Shown here in pieces: positions 11,402-22,800 of a stretch of DNA of 64,000 bases. Under the pieces are notes generated by a model, which saw only the letters and a list, made by a program, of their open reading frames with translations, had not been told where the DNA came from and did no database searches. Positions within the stretch are counted from its first letter, which is position 1; each line of letters starts with the position of its first letter. The translations under genes were made by a program, and so were the position numbers. Source of the stretch: Tethya wilhelma (Eukaryota; Porifera; Demospongiae; Tethyida; Tethyidae); assembly GCA_964030475.1 (NCBI GenBank), contig CAXIPT010000010.1:1301266-1365265 (forward strand), given 5' to 3'.

Positions 11402-11644
11402 ATGGCAGATAAACAAAAACAAACTGAGGTGCCATACAAATCATTTCCAATGGATTGTGGAGAACACATCTATCATCCACCTCCAACCTCAGCTCCTTAT
11501 TCTCCAGCTCTCAGCAATGATTGCAAGGTCTATCCTATTTCCCACATCATGGCAGAGGGGCCTACTGGTGCCGTTGCTGTGACTGATAAGTCTATTGGAG
11601 GTTCTACTGCACATGTACTTAGCATGACATTGTGCTACCAATAA
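11402..11644 (+). CDS. Small Pro-rich protein, chimeric 3' end
   Basis: The frame from ATG at 11402 begins MADKQKQTEVPYKSFPMDCG and contains a Pro-rich piece (HPPPTSAPYSPAL), then a hydrophilic tail that stops at 11644. It could also be a downstream exon: an AG at 11407-11408 is a possible acceptor, and an ATG at 11111 (MFILGQLGTVYDS) with a GTACAA donor could be exon 1. From about 11612 the DNA is no longer native: it matches the reverse complement of 35560-35840, so the last residues come from inserted sequence. I do not recognise the protein. Confidence 0.35.
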   Translation: MADKQKQTEVPYKSFPMDCGEHIYHPPPTSAPYSPALSNDCKVYPISHIMAEGPTGAVAVTDKSIGGSTAHVLSMTLCYQ

Positions 11645-11921
11645 TACTGTAACATTGTACAGTCGTAAAATCCTAATGATGTGTGCTAGATATAACATTC
11701 TGTATACACTCTAATAATATCCAATTGTTATAACGGCCATTATTATAATTTTACTAGGTGTGGTCTTCTACTACAGTCTCCTACAACTAGCTCTGTGGTG
11801 GATATCGTATCTTGTTACGTTCTTTTGGAAGCTTCATTTTCCATTCAGTGCTCGTAAATTTGAGCAGAATGGACGAAATCGATACCTTCATCTGACAGCT
11901 GTTATAGCTGGGCTTTGTTAA
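11612..11921 (+). pseudogene. Inverted fragment of Frizzled-like gene
   Basis: This segment is an inverted, near-identical copy of about 35560-35830: intron plus the start of the 7TM exon (VFYYSLLQLALWWISY...FSARKFEQNGRNRYLHLTA). It is cut after the codons for AVIAGL, where the sequence leaves the homology and meets TAA. It carries no upstream exons, so it is a dead, transposed gene fragment. Confidence 0.8.
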
Positions 11922-12127
11922 TTTGTTAACATTTTAAACAAAATTTAAATATTATTAAGTCAAAATGAGAAATATATATAGATCATCCAAAACTCAAATA
12001 AGGAACTAAAGTCTAACTTATTGTATAAAACAATGGAGATTACATTATGTTATGAAAGAACGTGTAATAATATTATTTTACAAAAAGTGTAAACACAAAG
12101 CTAGCGATACAATAACAACAATGAAAC

Positions 12128-15100
12128 TTAATAATTCCTAGCTCGACTACTGTGCAGACAGCACAGAACAATGAGGGCAATTATACAGATGTTAAGAAAA
12201 AGAATTACAGCAAACACTACTGCTATACCTGTAGCGACTAGCATTAATACAAAATATATAGCACAAAATATCAATACCCAAGTTAGTGAAATTGAAAAAA
12301 CATACCAATTTGCTATTAGTCCAAGTCCTAATGAAACAAAAAAGTATACTATATAGCTAATGTTGGCAACTGGGGTGGTATCTATATCGTTTTCTGCAAC
12401 TGGGGTGGGGTCTGTCGTGATGATACTTACAAGAAGGAAAACAAGTTGTAGAGAACTGTACAGCAAGCAGAGAATGACCAATGGTGGGCTGGTAAATGGA
12501 AAACAGAACTTGGTGCAGCAAAATCGCTTGTTGAGCCTTTTAAAGCCCTTAACTAGTTCCTTCTTGTTCATTTTCTCATACTGTTCACATCTCATTGACT
12601 TCAATTCTTTATAAGTTTTGCGAGGGTTCGTAACAACATCAATTCCTGGTGTCTGCCAAACTGTTAACATGTTCATGCAGATGCTGATTGGGTATTCATA
12701 TAGCCAGTAATATGTACCAAGGAAAATTGACATGATTCCAGCAATAGGCATAACGAGTGCTGCAGCCATCATGAACCACAGAGCGCCACTAATCTGAAGT
12801 CGATCGTCAAAAGTTCGTCCACGATTATCAGAAGCGATCTTAACTGCAATTGCAGCGATCATCATGATTTGCATTATCATCTGACCAAATATGTGACCAA
12901 AGAACACCCATCCAAGTACCATACCTTTCTTATTAATGGAGGAGTTTGTATGTTCATCTAATTTTTCATCAGGCTCAATGTCATCTTCTTTACAACCTTC
13001 TTTCTCTTTCAAAGCTTCCAGCTCTGACAAAGCTGCCTCTTTCTCGTCTTCAGTCAATTCTCGTTTACTGTAGAGACTGCAAATTAGTATTCCTAGTACA
13101 ACCAGACGAAATATGTAAATGCTACAAACAAGAAAAATACTTGTGATGATAAACAGAGCAAAGTTGACTATTTCAACTGCGGCATCAGACTGATATGGTT
13201 TTCCCACAACGATCTCAATAAGATCACAGATTAACAAGATGTAGATGAAGAATTCAGTAACCAGATTGCGTCCAATGTCTCCAAAAGATCTCAACAGTGG
13301 TGGTATAGGTTCTTTACTGTTTGTAGATTCTGAATCGTCTTGACCTGAAGCTGCTCGTTCGAGATCATTTATTGGATTTTGATTAGCATTGCCACGGTTC
13401 TTGTAACAGAAATAAATGCATCTAAAGATGAAAAATGACCTTAGTGATGTTACAAGATCATATACTGCCAATAGAAAAGCTAGTATGGTCATCACAAGTT
13501 GGAATATGCTGAAATCAGCATTGACTCCAAGGTCAAACGTAATGCATGTCAGAATCAGCCCGATTAATGTGAAAATAAAATCGACTATCACAATAAAATC
13601 GCGACAACAAGCGGAAAGAATAGGAGTGACAAGAAGATTAAACATTTTCCAACCTTTTGCATTAGCATTTTGTAGTGCAGCTGTCATTATATCCAGCTGC
13701 CCACAACTGCAAGTTGGTTTATTACCCTCACACCTCGGTGTACATGTGAATGATACACAGCAGGTGACACAACATTTGCGGACATGATCTGTTACTGTCT
13801 CATCTTCTTCAAAGAGACAGCTGATAACTTTTGTGTATTTTTCTCTCGTCTGCTTGTTAATTTTTTCATAATCTATCCACCTCTTTCTCTGGATAAGTTG
13901 CTTTTTATCTTCGTGACCAACTTCATTGTTACCTGTACTAGCTGGTTCAGCGGATTGTAAACCCTTGTCATTATCACTGGGTGGGGGTCCTGGTGATTGA
14001 TCGTGAGGGGGTTCTGCTTGTTCTCCAAAAGGAGGGGGCTCTGAAGGGGGTCCATTTGGTTGTCCTGAAGACGGGAGTACTTCTGTTTGTCTTGAAGGAG
14101 GTGGTACTCCTGGTTGTCCTGAAGAAGGGGGTAATTCTGGTTGTCTTGAAGGTTGAAGGGGTCCTGCTGGCTTTGGGCCTTGATGGGATTGCAATGGTGG
14201 TCCTGCTAGCTTTTCTTGGGATTGCGGTGGTGGACCTGGAGACCTAGGCTTTTCTTGAGTGTTCAGGGGTCCCGCCGACTGCTTTTCTTGGGGAGCTGTC
14301 CCTGATTTTTCTTGTGTCTTTAATTTTTTTGGTGGTTGGCCACCATGTACTGGTCTCTTTTGATTTCGAGCTTGCTGCTTTGGTTTGGATTGTGCAGCCT
14401 GTTTTTGATTTGTATTATCAGCCACTTCATCTATGCTTGTTGTCCTCAATGGCTCTAAGTCTTTTGATTTAGGCTGTAGAGTCTGACTTTGAACCAGAGG
14501 TTCTTTGACATCTCTTTTGACTTTTGTTGTCTTTGAAGTAGAAGTATCAGCTTTAGGTTGTGGTTTCTCTGGTTATTTTGGCACAGACTGTGATGGTTTT
14601 GCTGGTTGCTTCCTTTTAGAATTAATGCTTGACAGTGTTTGCTTTCCATTACTTCTTTCTACACTAGATGCTTGGTCTCTTTGCATTTTTTTCGCTTGTA
14701 GAGGTTTCTTCTTTTCTTGCTGTTTCAAGTAAAGTCGCTCTTGTTCTGCTTCAGGTAACTTTGTTACGGTCGCAAAGAGTTTTTGTAGAGTTAGATTTGC
14801 TGGAGATACTTTTGAACCAGAACTTCCCTCTTGTTTCTCAGCTTGCTTTCTTTGCTCTTTCAATTCGTGCTCCAATGCTATCATTATGTCTCTGATGGCA
14901 GCCCACGACTCATCTTCATCTGTATCAGAAGGGTGAACTGTAGTTGAATCTGTTTGTTTGAGATTCCTTTTGGTTTCTGTGGATGAAATTGGTGCTTTTT
15001 CTTGCACTTGAGGTAATAGTTTTTGTTGAATATTTTCAGTTTTAACAGTGGTTGCTTTTTTCATTGTTGCTGGATCAGGTCTATTGTCCTTGTGTGTCCC

Positions 15101-16469
15101 AACTTCTTGAAGGTTTGGTTGTTTTGGTTGTACATTTTCCCTTTTCTTTGAATTTTCAATTTTCTCTTTTGGTTGTGGTTTTGACCCAGTTGGAGCTCTT
15201 TCTTTGCTATTCGTTTGTTCAGTTTTATTTTGTAGCATCACAGTACTTGCATCTGATTTTGTAACTTTTTCCTGGTCTTGCTTCCTTTTCTTTTCCGAAT
15301 CAGACTTACCTGAATCAGTAGTAGTGACGAGTTTAGGAGACTGAGAAGTTTCACCTACTTTAGTGTTTGCATTTGTGTCAGAACTTAATGGAGTGGTGGA
15401 GCTAGTCACTTTTTCTTGAGATTCAGTTTCAGTCATTGCATTTGAGTCTGAATTTGATGGAGGGACAGTGTCTATTTGAGGTGCTTCTAGGACGACATCA
15501 TGTTTATCAATCATCATATTATTGTCTGAGTCAGTTTCCTCTGGTTTTGATGTATCGAGAGCTTGGGATTCTTTAGATAAAGGAGCAAACTTATTATCAT
15601 ATTTACTCTCGTCACTATCAGAACTAGTCTCGTCTGCAAACAAGTAAATATTATCTTCATCTTCAGAATCTAACTCTGATTCAGAACTAGAACCTTCTTC
15701 CCTAGCACTTTGAATCTTTTTACCAGTTTGCTTTATTCTTTCTTCGTGCTGCTTTACGTTTCCTTTTTAAAAACTTTTTTTGGTCTTCATAAAGCCATTT
15801 TTTTTCATCTTCGGAAAGTTTCTGAAAATCAAGAAAAAGTTGCCGCAGTGGTTCTTCTGCTGGTAAATAAACTTCACTTGGGCTTGTCTTGGATTGTTCC
15901 CTTTTTTCCCTTTGCTTACGATCCAATGCAATCATAATAGCTAAATTTCTAGCATAATTCTCATCTGGATTAACAAGTTTTAGGTTGCCATAGTCACTCC
16001 TTGTCACGCCATGAACATTTGCAAGGTCACTAATCTCACCATTGCCATTTTGAGTCACATGCTCACCCATTGTTTCACTAGTGTAGTATTCATCATCATC
16101 CTCACTGTACTGCTGCTCTGTTGTTTGCATTTTAGTGAGAACTACTCCATCTTGTGAACTAGTTTGCAAATCGTCTGCTTCAAGGCTAGGAATCTCATCC
16201 TTGGCAGATTTTTTGGGGACTTTTGATTGAGCTGGTTCAAAGAGAGCTAAGTTAAGTCCATCTTCACCACCTTCGGCAAGTTCATCTGACTCGAGCAAAT
16301 TTATCTTGTCTTCTGAAACTCGTCTTTCATTCCACTTTGTTTGCTTTGGATTTACTTTTCTACTTAGCTTTCCTTTGGAAGGTTTTGGGTCAATGAAGTC
16401 AGCGTCACTTTGAAAGGACTGAGGATCAATTGTCCCCTGAAATAAGGTACTTTTACCTCTCTGAGACAT
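12128..16469 (-). CDS. Large multipass membrane protein, paralogue of 57.4-60.6 kb gene; interrupted
   Basis: It starts MSQRGKSTLFQG at 16469 (good ATG; upstream codons are non-ATG). Three open blocks form one gene: 16469-15720, about 15719-14573 and 14572-12128. A one-base frameshift in an A-rich run near 15735 joins the first two. A TAA at 14573-14575 separates the second and third, which are in the same frame. The N-terminal half is charged and Ser/Gln/Lys-rich, with two copies of a module (IMIALDRKQREKREQ...LSEDEKKWLYEDQKK and IMIALEHELKEQRKQ...LPEAEQERLYLKQQ). Then come a Pro-rich linker, a Cys cluster (CCVTCCVSFTCTP) and about ten membrane segments. The C-terminus is Cys-rich (LCCLHSSRARNY). 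Function is unknown. With only two lesions in about 1440 codons, this is a young pseudogene, a polymorphic allele or sequence error. Confidence 0.75.
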
Positions 16470-17854
16470 AACAATGTCTGTTGACAACTATAATTATATA
16501 GGTGCTGATAGCTACTAAAGTTGACACAATGTCATTCAAATTTCAAGCTAGAAAAATTGAGCTATAAACAATCGTTGTCAAACATGGAACAGTATATTAT
16601 GCAAGATATATACACACCTACAAGTAACTAATACATTGGTTTGCCAAGAAACTTATATACCCTCTCAGACACACCCCTTCAAAAAGGATAGAATTCTTGG
16701 TATTTCTATTAGCTTAACGAGAACTTTGGTTCAACTAAAATTCATTGACTATTATATCTGATCACAAGCTAGATGACTGGTAAACTTAATAGTACATACA
16801 TGAATTGTCCTAGACAAGCTAGTATGTTGAAGTGAATATAGTAAGGAGTTGAACTTCAAATGAATAAATGAAGCAATTATTAGAATCATGATCGTGAATA
16901 CTGAAAGGGGTGGAATCTTACATTGTATATATTGAAAGCCTATATTATGCATAATGTCTAGACATAATAATACATTAGCCTCGTAAACCAGTCCCTCCCT
17001 GCTATGCTTATTGCTAAGCGTGGGGAGGGACTTGTTTACGAGGCTAATAATACATCTGGAATGTGATTATTATCTAATGACTTTGACATGCTTCAAGTTA
17101 CACACAATGGAAACTAACAGTAGATGATAAACAATATTTTACTAATCTGACTGAGTACAATAATTAATTTTATCAAAATGAATCATTATGATTACCTGCA
17201 TGCCACTGCACGATGCACAACTGCATCAAGGCTCATAATCTGATAGAGGAGTAGTATAGCTATAGAAACTGGTACCACATATACTGGGGCCAGTATACCG
17301 GGCCCAGTCCATAGCATCCATGATACATAAAAACCCGTAGATACATGTGTGACTGAATCAGGGTCAGCCAGGTATTCAAGCTCATGCTCTTGGCAGGTCA
17401 ACTCAGGCTATATATAGCTGTACTCACTTATTATTAACAATCCGCGCTTAATGGTTGCTAGTTGCAGGCTCATCAGTGCACGGAATCCCAGATTATGTAC
17501 CACATCTGCCAGTGATGTGGTTCAGTGAGTCATGTTGGAGTGGCAAACTTGGAGCACAGGGGCCAGATGGTACAAACTAGGCATTGAATATGAGGACAAT
17601 CACATGATAAGTAGATACACAATTGGGGCATCCAAATTATGACATACATTCTTGGAAATAGTCAAAATTATCATGATAGTATTCATATAGCTATAGCTAG
17701 TTCTCAGTAATACACCATGAATAACTTGATTTAAAACATTTTCTAACAAATGCAGACTTCTTAGACAAGTAATACATTGTATGTTCTTTAATATCAAGCT
17801 TACCTAATATGACATAATCTGTGTAAAACTCACTGACTGGCAGCCTTTCTGCAG
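16470..17854. other. Repeat-rich intergenic region
   Basis: No gene is visible. About 16850-17480 matches the repeated block at 8659-9570, including the stretch near 17190 that resembles 9310. A 75-bp hairpin element is inserted at 16974-17048. Shorter fragments are AT-rich and unassigned. Confidence 0.6.
16974..17048. mobile_element. 75-bp hairpin mini-element with target duplication
   Basis: Arms of 26 bp (16974-16999 and 17023-17048, beginning ATTAGCCTCGTAAAC) pair with one mismatch around a 23-base loop. The direct repeat AATAC flanks it at 16969-16973 and 17049-17053. The related sequence near 9151 has one uninterrupted copy of the site, a natural empty site. This is therefore a very short transposed element. 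Confidence 0.8.
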
Positions 17855-18090
17855 AGGCTGACTTAGCGTTGTGATCCAGATCATGTGCTCCAGAAAAACA
17901 CTTACGTCACTGCGCGGGAAAAGTAAACAATAATGATGACATCATTGTTGGTCACTTGACCTTGTACCTGAAGCTCAGTTTGTCTGTGTTGTTTCTGCCA
18001 CGTCTGCTGTGGTGTATAGTGCTCCTAAGGTTCCTGACAGTGACCTAAAGAGAGTATCAAGATAATCCACGCATTTAAATTTTCACTGAG
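17855..18090 (+). promoter_or_regulatory. Promoter and 5' leader of glycine-zipper gene
   Basis: The stretch contains a CpG-rich GCGCGGGAAAAGTAA (E2F-like core GCGCGGGAAA), a TGACATCA CRE-like site and a leader that ends TTCACTGA followed by GTAAGT, a good splice donor. The same block is repeated at 19570-19800. It probably marks the transcription start and a non-coding first exon for the gene at 18459. Confidence 0.5.
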
Positions 18091-18458
18091 TAAGTCACTT
18101 GACAGTATAGTATTATAATAATATTCAGTGAACTTGACTCAGTCATGACCCGGTCCAGTCTGATTTGCTCAACCTTAATTACTGTGTTCAGAGTCATCTA
18201 GTGGCACTGAAACTTTGCTTATATACTATGCATGCCAAACGGTGGCAAACTCCACTGAACTTGCCTGTTTTTTCAGTTCTTGCCCCACTGTCAGTTATAT
18301 TCTAAGTCAGTTATGCCATCTGAGTGATGCTTGCATTGTATGGTTCTCATACAAATACTCTATGCATAAAATTTGATGTAGGTACGTGCATATACTAGCT
18401 GTCAGTGTATCCCTGTTGCCCCTCAAATACTGGCTAGCTATCATACTGAATGCTCAGG

Positions 18459-19115
18459 ATGAGTGAAGACAAGGACCCATCTTCAGTGGATAGCAATTCT
18501 CCCCCACCTTATATGCCAGTCGATAAAAATCTTCTCGCAAGTATTAGAGAAAAACTGGCTCAGCTGATTAGATCTCAAATACAGCAACATTACTACAACT
18601 TTCCGAATCCGCCAACAGTCCAGATCGATGATGCAGCTCTCCAGCGCTACATTCGCGATCGTGTCGTCATCAAGAGAGCCACGAGACAGTCGGGAGTGGG
18701 AAACCTATACTTGGTCACCATTGAATATCAACCAACTGATTTCATCGACGTTATCCTTCCAAGCAAGGTAATGAAAGGTGCTGCGGTAGGAGGAGCGGCA
18801 GGTGGGGGCGCTGGTGTTGTCGCTGGAGGTGGTACAGGCGCTGGTATTGGTGCAGTGATTGGGATCATTGGTGGGCCGATTGGAATAGCCGTCGGAGCTG
18901 CAATAGGTGGTGGGGTGGGTGCTGCTGTTGGTGGTGTTTTGGGTGCCAGCGGAGGAGCAGGGATTGGAGGAGGTGTTAAGAGTCGGCACAAAAGGAAGGA
19001 GAAATGCAGTGTTAAAGGAATATTTCAGGCTTTGTCGGTGAAAGTTGTTGAAGATAAGACTAAAGGTGACAATAGCAATTGGGTAAGTGTTGCTATCAAA
19101 ATGGATTTATCTTAA
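18459..19115 (+). CDS. Glycine-zipper membrane protein
   Basis: I choose the ATG at 18459 (MSEDKDPSS) because it has A at -3; the ATG at 18450 has T there. The protein is about 218 residues. Order: an acidic, Pro-rich N-terminus with PPPYMP (a PPxY WW-domain ligand); a central alpha/beta-like region (RYIRDRVVIKRATRQSG...NLYLVTIEYQ); a long Gly/Ala zipper at about residues 107-175 with GxxxG and GGxxGA repeats and one IGIIGGPIGIAVGAA core; then a basic stretch (KSRHKRKEKC) and a short C-terminal domain. Glycine zippers form tightly packed or oligomeric membrane helices. The coding part has no intron and AATAAA lies about 40 bases after the stop. I cannot name the family; a role in membrane association is inferred. 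Confidence 0.7.
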   Translation: MSEDKDPSSVDSNSPPPYMPVDKNLLASIREKLAQLIRSQIQQHYYNFPNPPTVQIDDAALQRYIRDRVVIKRATRQSGVGNLYLVTIEYQPTDFIDVILPSKVMKGAAVGGAAGGGAGVVAGGGTGAGIGAVIGIIGGPIGIAVGAAIGGGVGAAVGGVLGASGGAGIGGGVKSRHKRKEKCSVKGIFQALSVKVVEDKTKGDNSNWVSVAIKMDLS

Positions 19116-19569
19116 TTATGATAGCTACCTCATATTAATGTAACAGTTTCTAATAATAAAGATGTTACAATAATAATTATGAAACTTCATAAAGTTTCTA
19201 TAATTCTGTTGGTTTGCATAGTCATGAGCCTGCTTTTTATTTGTAGTGATTAAGTGCATGTTTGTACTCTGTTTGCTGTATTATTTCTTTATATACTTTT
19301 TACTGATACAGCTATAACTGTTCTAAGTTTATAGCTTTATATATGATACACTCATGGTTTCTCTTTAAAAGATGACACTGTCATACACTATGTATTAACA
19401 TAACAGTTACTGTTTTTGTGTTAATAATATTTATTGAGTTAAAATAGCACGCCAGCTATAATAGTGGATAATATAATTATCATATTCATTCATTCCATGA
19501 GGACCATGCATATAAATATGGAAGTGAAACAGACACAGTCAGAGTTTACATTAGAAGTTGTAAGCAATT
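19116..19569. other. 3' flank of glycine-zipper gene
   Basis: AT-rich sequence with AATAAA signals near 19155. No further coding exon is seen. Confidence 0.5.
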
Positions 19570-19800
19570 GCAAGATCAAGATCACGTGCGCTTACGTCAC
19601 ATGCATCATGCGATCACGTTCACATGTACGTACACTGATGCTGCGCGTGCGCGGGAAAAGTAATGACATCATTGTATAGGGCTTCAAGTTTGTGTTGTCG
19701 CTGCTCTGCTGTGTTCCTGACAGTGACCCAAGGAGAGTATCAAGATTCAAGTTTACAAATCACGCATTACAAGTTTCACTGAGTAAGTTAGTATTAATAG
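19570..19800 (+). promoter_or_regulatory. Orphan duplicate of glycine-zipper promoter/leader
   Basis: The block repeats the layout of 17855-18090: GCGCGGGAAAAGTAATGACATCATTG, the leader GTTCCTGACAGTGACC, then GAGAGTATCAAGAT and TTTCACTGA|GTAAGT. No second coding copy follows on the plus strand; instead the decayed 3' end of the Calx-beta gene (minus strand) begins at about 19.9 kb. Confidence 0.6.
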
Positions 19801-19892
19801 ATAATAATGAAGTTGCACAGTCATGAGGCTGATATTCAAGTCAAGCATCACGTCAGGTTGTCAAAATTTTGAGTCTGTGACACTATTAGACC

Positions 19893-22800
19893 TCATGCAT
19901 CACATATATAAACAATTGGAACAGCTACCATCTTCATTTCCTCATTGGGACCAAACACAACTAAAAAGTCTGATATGGCGACGTAGTCTTCAGGTGCTAA
20001 GTGTTTGAGCAAGATCATAAGTGTCTATTCATGCATAATGCATATATGTGTGCATATAATTATATTTAAGTTACTGTACTTAGTCTATCACTATAAGCCG
20101 CTAACCAACTGCTGTGCCATCTCCAGTAGAGAATATTACACTTCTGTCAACGGTGTCAAGGCCTGGCGTAGACAACTTGCAGATAGTAAGTTCAGCAACT
20201 CCAGCATCTTCATCATATGAGTATAGGAGGGGATCGAAGCCAATTGGTATCTCTGCAACAATTGATGTACAAATGATTATAATTTGCAATATTGATAGTC
20301 TTGGACCTACTTAATTAATGTCTACATCAGTAAAAAACACAGTACTTAATTTGTACCAATGTTGGCAAAGCTGCCCAGATTTTGTTTGCTACCTTTTTGC
20401 CAGTAAGCAAGTATAAGGGCATAGCTACTACAGATAAAATTAAGTCTCACTATATACTCTAAAAGTTGGCTTAACGCCTTTTTGTTTGTCTGAAAATCGT
20501 GTTCAAGTAATTCAGGAACAAGAAAACAAAACTGTACCATAAAATTACACTGTTGAAGGTAGATAAAAAATAGGGTAGATTAATAAATTCAGAGTCTTAC
20601 CTTGTTTCTTTACTTTTTATAGTATAATACTCATTTTGGTATATAAATTCACTACAAGATTATTGATAATTTTAATTCAGACATCGTTCAACTTTATACT
20701 TTAGCTATGGAATGTTAAAATTATGTGTTGATGTGTTAGCTGGGTGCATGTTAACAAAATTCAGTAATCGTATTAAAATTTTATTATATCATAGCGGTTA
20801 TGCACCAGAAGTAAAACTAGGGACGCATGTCCCTTAATTAGTGATGGTCAGAAAGAGGTAATCTGCTTTGTTTGAGGGGAAATTGCATGACCATGGAGTC
20901 ATGGACATGCTGTATCAGTAATTATAGTGCTTGAGAATGTAATTAAAGAAGTCTGTGAAATTTTGAATGCTTTATAGCATGCATGTTTTATAGCCTCAAA
21001 GTCAAAGCAATTAAGTCAATTGATTGTAATCCAGGTGACAGCAGTTGTAACAGTTGTTAATTAAAAATGCTTCTTTTCAGAACGAAGACAGTGGGAACAG
21101 TGTCTCTATAGGAGCTTGTTTTGTTGAAAACTAATTTCCTTACAAAAGACTTCATGCTTAATACACTTAGCATTTTTTTCCGTGGTGTGCGACCCCCTCC
21201 CTTGACCAGTTGTAGTCAGAGCAAACAGACATCAATAATTCAATCCTTATAATTATATATACAAACTTACGATGATCATCACTGATTATCTCAACTCTTG
21301 CTTCAGGTTCTGTGATAAATACAAAGCTGGCCTGTGCTGGATCACTTAGTGATAGAAATCCATTGAAAAACTCCAAGGATTCAAAAACAATGTCATCGAT
21401 GATGGGCACATCCACAGAGGCAGTGGACACTCCAGGTTCAAAAGTCAATGTTTGTGCAGTAGCAGTAAAATCACCTGATTTGTATGGGTACAGAATAGAA
21501 TCTATAATATTATGTTTATCCACTATTTGCTCTAGGTTTGTGTTATTGGTGGTTTAATTACCTCAGCATACAGACAAATCAGCCTCGGGTTGGATTTAGG
21601 TATGCGGCAAACTATAATTGCCGTGTTGGAAGTATCAGCATGTTACTTCCCAACATGGCAAATATACGTACCCTTCATGTGGGCCAATCTCATGCCATTA
21701 TACATGCAGGCCTAGAAATTTGGTTATGAAGTAGACTATAATTTTATTATATATAATAGTGTCTCTGAGCTACGACTGCTCCAATGCCAGTGAAATCTAG
21801 TAGCTAATAATAGTGGTAAAAGCAATCGGTGTTATATCGGACTGTAGAATTTGAAAGATCTTAGTTTGAATCTCAGGCGATCTCATGATTTTTTCCATGA
21901 CATTGTGTGCATATGCATGCATGCAAGCATATACCTTACCTGGAGAACTAGCAGTACCACTTTCAGTTCTAAAATCAACTAGAATATCCATGCTTCTTGG
22001 ACCTCTAAATACTTGGAGATCCAAAGATAATGTAGCTGTTCCCTCATTTTCATTCACAGAGTATGAAGTAGGAATAAATCCAAGTGTAATAACTGTATGT
22101 GTGTATACATGTGTGTCAAGTGAATTTAGCACAGATAATATTAACTATATAGCTTCGAAGAAGTAAGAGGACATGAATTTACTAGCAGTAAAGCAGGTAA
22201 TTTTTTGTATTACATGCAGCTACGTCTATATATAGCCAAGATTCTTAGAATGAGGTGAAATTTCCCTAAACCTATTATACAGGCTTTATACAAAGCAGCA
22301 AATCGAGGGGATTCTTGGACTTAAATTGGCTGTATATATTTCCTATAAAAATAATTGTTTTTTCTTATCTTCATGGCTAGCCATGACTTAAGTTTGTGTA
22401 TATGCACCCCATTACTGGGAGGACCATGCAGCCCCTAGTTCCTACTCCACCTCTTATGCCTGTCCCCATTTTTGAATGTGCCAAATTAAAAACAAAAAAG
22501 TCCGATACTTAAATTTCCGAGTCAGTGCATGGGAAATTAAGGCTAAAGTGTGACCCTCTAGCTAATACCAATAACATCTCAGTTTGTGTAAGTAAAAAAA
22601 ATTCTAATTCACTTTTATTTTCCCTGTATGGAGTGTAGTATTCCGGTGGCACAATTCCAAATAATCTATACGTGCACAAGGTTTTGTACCATCAATGAAT
22701 GGTCCTATTCGTTAAGACATTGAACTATAGCTATGCGCATTGGTGTGACATTATAACTAGATGTGACATCAGCATCTAGAGTATATAGATTCTGCCGCCA

